Source of the DNA: Shewanella nanhaiensis | GTDB taxonomy: Bacteria > Pseudomonadota > Gammaproteobacteria > Enterobacterales > Shewanellaceae | Length of the DNA stretch: 64,000 nt | Direction: 5' to 3' | Assembly (NCBI RefSeq): GCF_019457885.1 | Contig: NZ_JAHZST010000002.1 | Coordinates: 248,001 to 312,000 of the forward strand | Shown: positions 62,509 to 64,000 of the stretch, in pieces | Layout: each line of letters opens with the position of its first letter | Position numbering within the stretch: position 1 is the stretch's first letter | Notes under the pieces: model-generated | Databases searched by the model: none | Told to the model about the DNA's origin: nothing | The model's input: only the letters and a program-made list of their open reading frames with translations | Position numbers and translations under genes: made by a program

Positions 62509-64000
62509 CTAAATAGGCGATCCTGGCGGCATCTTTATCGGCTCAGGGATCAATTTCACTTTTTCATCTTCCATACCCGCTTCGAGCCCTTGGGCTAACC
62601 AGGCAAAATGGGCAGCTTCATAGGCACTAGCACGTTTGACCTTACGGTTTAACTGCTTGAGAGTGGTTTTCAGCCTTGCTGCCAGCTGCGCCTTAACTTC
62701 GGGACGAGTTTGCTTATTGTGATAAACCGCCAATAGCTCATCAAGCATAACGCTATTGACCCGCATCCAGACGCCAAGCTCTTCCCCCGTTGGGATATCA
62801 CTATACAGGGTGAAGCCCAGTAATTTATCCACTAAAGCTGGAACTGACAGCTGCTCCTTATCATTCAAATATGCCTGATTTACACGGTTTAAACGCTCGG
62901 GTGCAAACAGTTGCGATAGGGTATGCCTACTCAGCACTTCAGCCATGCCTAAGGGATCATTAATCACTCCAAGACCAGAATCGAAACTCTCACGACTGGC
63001 TTGATAATTACCCGACTTAGGAACCAACGCCTCCTGTAGAGAGGTTGAGAGCACTAATTGCTCAGGAGATAGCGTTTGCATTAAGGCCTCAAGCGCATTG
63101 AGCTGAAGCTGGGGCGCTAAATAGTGCCAAGACTCACCATCGACGCCATCAGCATAACTGTAATCTGTTCCACCAATAAACTTGGCTGCAGCGGCTATCT
63201 GGTAACGGGTCAGCAGATAGATTGGAACAAAACTATCACTGAGTTCACCCGATGGTTGCCCCTTAAGTAGAGCTAATTGGGAAAAATCCTCTATCGCCTT
63301 GGTTCTAACTTTGCCTAAGCGAACCAGTTCAGCAACAGGATCACTACCGTTATCCCATAAACTGGCATAAGCATTACTGGCAGCCTTAGCACGAGAGTCT
63401 GCCTCGCCGATATAACGTAAACCATCACGCTGCACCTTTTTCATTAAGGCTGTGAGCTCAGCCTGCTCCTCTGCAAGGTCGGCATACTCACCATAACCAT
63501 ACTCAACGATATACTTGTCCCACGCACCGACGCCAACATCATAGGGGGCAGAGATATCTATGTTGCCATCCACTAATCCAATTTTAGGGTGCGGGTAATC
63601 CATCACAGAGGCATTACCATTGGTAGAGGCCGCAAAATTATGATCAAAACCTAAGGTATGGCCTATCTCATGGGCAGACAACTGGCGAATACGAGCGAGT
63701 GAGAGTGACATTGCAGCCTCCTTAGCAGCATCTCTATCCTCCCAACCTGCGGTCAAGCCACGCGCAATGAGATGATCTTGACGCACACGTTGACTACCTA
63801 GCGTGACATGACCCTTGATGATCTCCCCTGTTCTAGGGTCAGTCACAGCGCTGCCATATGACCAGCCACGCGTCGCACGGTGCACCCACTGGATCATGTT
63901 ATAACGAACATCTTGGGGGTCTGCATCTTCAGGTAGCAGTTCAACCTTAAAGCCATTGATAAAACCAGCCTGGGTAAAGGCCTTCTCCCACCAGCTTGCG
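62509..64000 (-). CDS. Zinc-dependent metalloprotease (DUF4953/DUF5117 type), cut by the right window edge
   Basis: The reverse frame is open to the window edge; the visible part reads SWWEKAFTQAGFINGFKVE at the edge, then DVRYNMIQWVHRATRGWSYG. The zinc motif HEIGHTLGFDHN appears early, then SVMDYPHP, the Met-turn-like motif of metzincins. These features define the DUF4953/DUF5117 group of secreted or periplasmic metalloproteases. The C-terminal 350 residues are mostly helical. The signal peptide and the DUF5117 domain would be outside this window. It ends in MPPGSPI just before the shared terminator. Confidence 0.9.
   Translation of the reverse strand, partial: ASWWEKAFTQAGFINGFKVELLPEDADPQDVRYNMIQWVHRATRGWSYGSAVTDPRTGEIIKGHVTLGSQRVRQDHLIARGLTAGWEDRDAAKEAAMSLSLARIRQLSAHEIGHTLGFDHNFAASTNGNASVMDYPHPKIGLVDGNIDISAPYDVGVGAWDKYIVEYGYGEYADLAEEQAELTALMKKVQRDGLRYIGEADSRAKAASNAYASLWDNGSDPVAELVRLGKVRTKAIEDFSQLALLKGQPSGELSDSFVPIYLLTRYQIAAAAKFIGGTDYSYADGVDGESWHYLAPQLQLNALEALMQTLSPEQLVLSTSLQEALVPKSGNYQASRESFDSGLGVINDPLGMAEVLSRHTLSQLFAPERLNRVNQAYLNDKEQLSVPALVDKLLGFTLYSDIPTGEELGVWMRVNSVMLDELLAVYHNKQTRPEVKAQLAARLKTTLKQLNRKVKRASAYEAAHFAWLAQGLEAGMEDEKVKLIPEPIKMPPGSPI

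Overview
This window looks like chromosome from a marine Shewanella-type gammaproteobacterium. The reasons are an outer-membrane decaheme cytochrome of the OmcA/MtrC family, a chromosomal Qnr pentapeptide protein closest in sequence to QnrA, a Tat-exported PLP enzyme, a GGDEF/EAL protein, a SulP transporter and intergenic repeats of the kind common in Shewanella and Vibrio. The genus call is an inference from gene content. I saw no rRNA, tRNA, CRISPR array or prophage.

Layout. 1-3.3 kb: a glycosyltransferase pair (GT39/ArnT-like, cut by the window edge, and GT2) and a two-component system. 3.4-7.4 kb: a solitary decaheme cytochrome lipoprotein and an FG-GAP/VCBS repeat protein. 7.6-13.2 kb: MnmD-like tRNA methyltransferase, a DUF885 lipoprotein, RarD-like permease, a small lipase-like hydrolase and an RlmI-like methyltransferase. 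13.2-15.5 kb: accessory DNA with two small genes arranged as integron cassettes around a good attC candidate, plus a repeat family that can encode a tiny Cys-rich peptide. 15.4-24.4 kb: DUF1287 protein, an apparently Fur-controlled fagA-like/fumC pair, a small kinase-like protein, an alkylsulfatase-like lipoprotein with an AraC regulator and a GNAT enzyme nearby, and an MFS permease. 24.7-36.6 kb: DUF3135, a triple-PAS chemotaxis-type protein, PpnP, an exported methyltransferase-like protein, MAPEG and GFA proteins, the Tat-exported class-V aminotransferase, a solute-binding protein paired with a GGDEF/EAL enzyme, a cyclophilin and small proteins.

36.9-47 kb is more accessory and AT-rich: a LysR regulator, then a large secreted protein of unknown family with a zincin motif, glycine/alanine-rich hydrophobic middle and aromatic C-terminal domain (the best candidate for something undescribed), a SulP transporter, a decayed small membrane gene, a REP-associated-type transposase with flanking inverted repeats, and lipoproteins including one that joins a TonB C-terminal domain to a tetratrico-like tail. 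47-64 kb: groSL with a sigma-32 type promoter, a MATE pump followed 40 bp later by qnr, a polysaccharide deacetylase lipoprotein, a 263-bp MITE-like element, a LysR regulator divergent from an RND adaptor/pump pair, several small secreted or membrane proteins, an XRE-cupin regulator and a zinc metalloprotease cut by the right edge.

The genes mostly form one- or two-gene units closed by clear hairpin terminators. Themes are envelope and periplasm functions, xenobiotic export and protection (MATE, Qnr, RND, MFS), and stress or iron response (groSL, fagA-like/fumC). Function calls rest on motifs and family resemblance read by eye; no database search was run.
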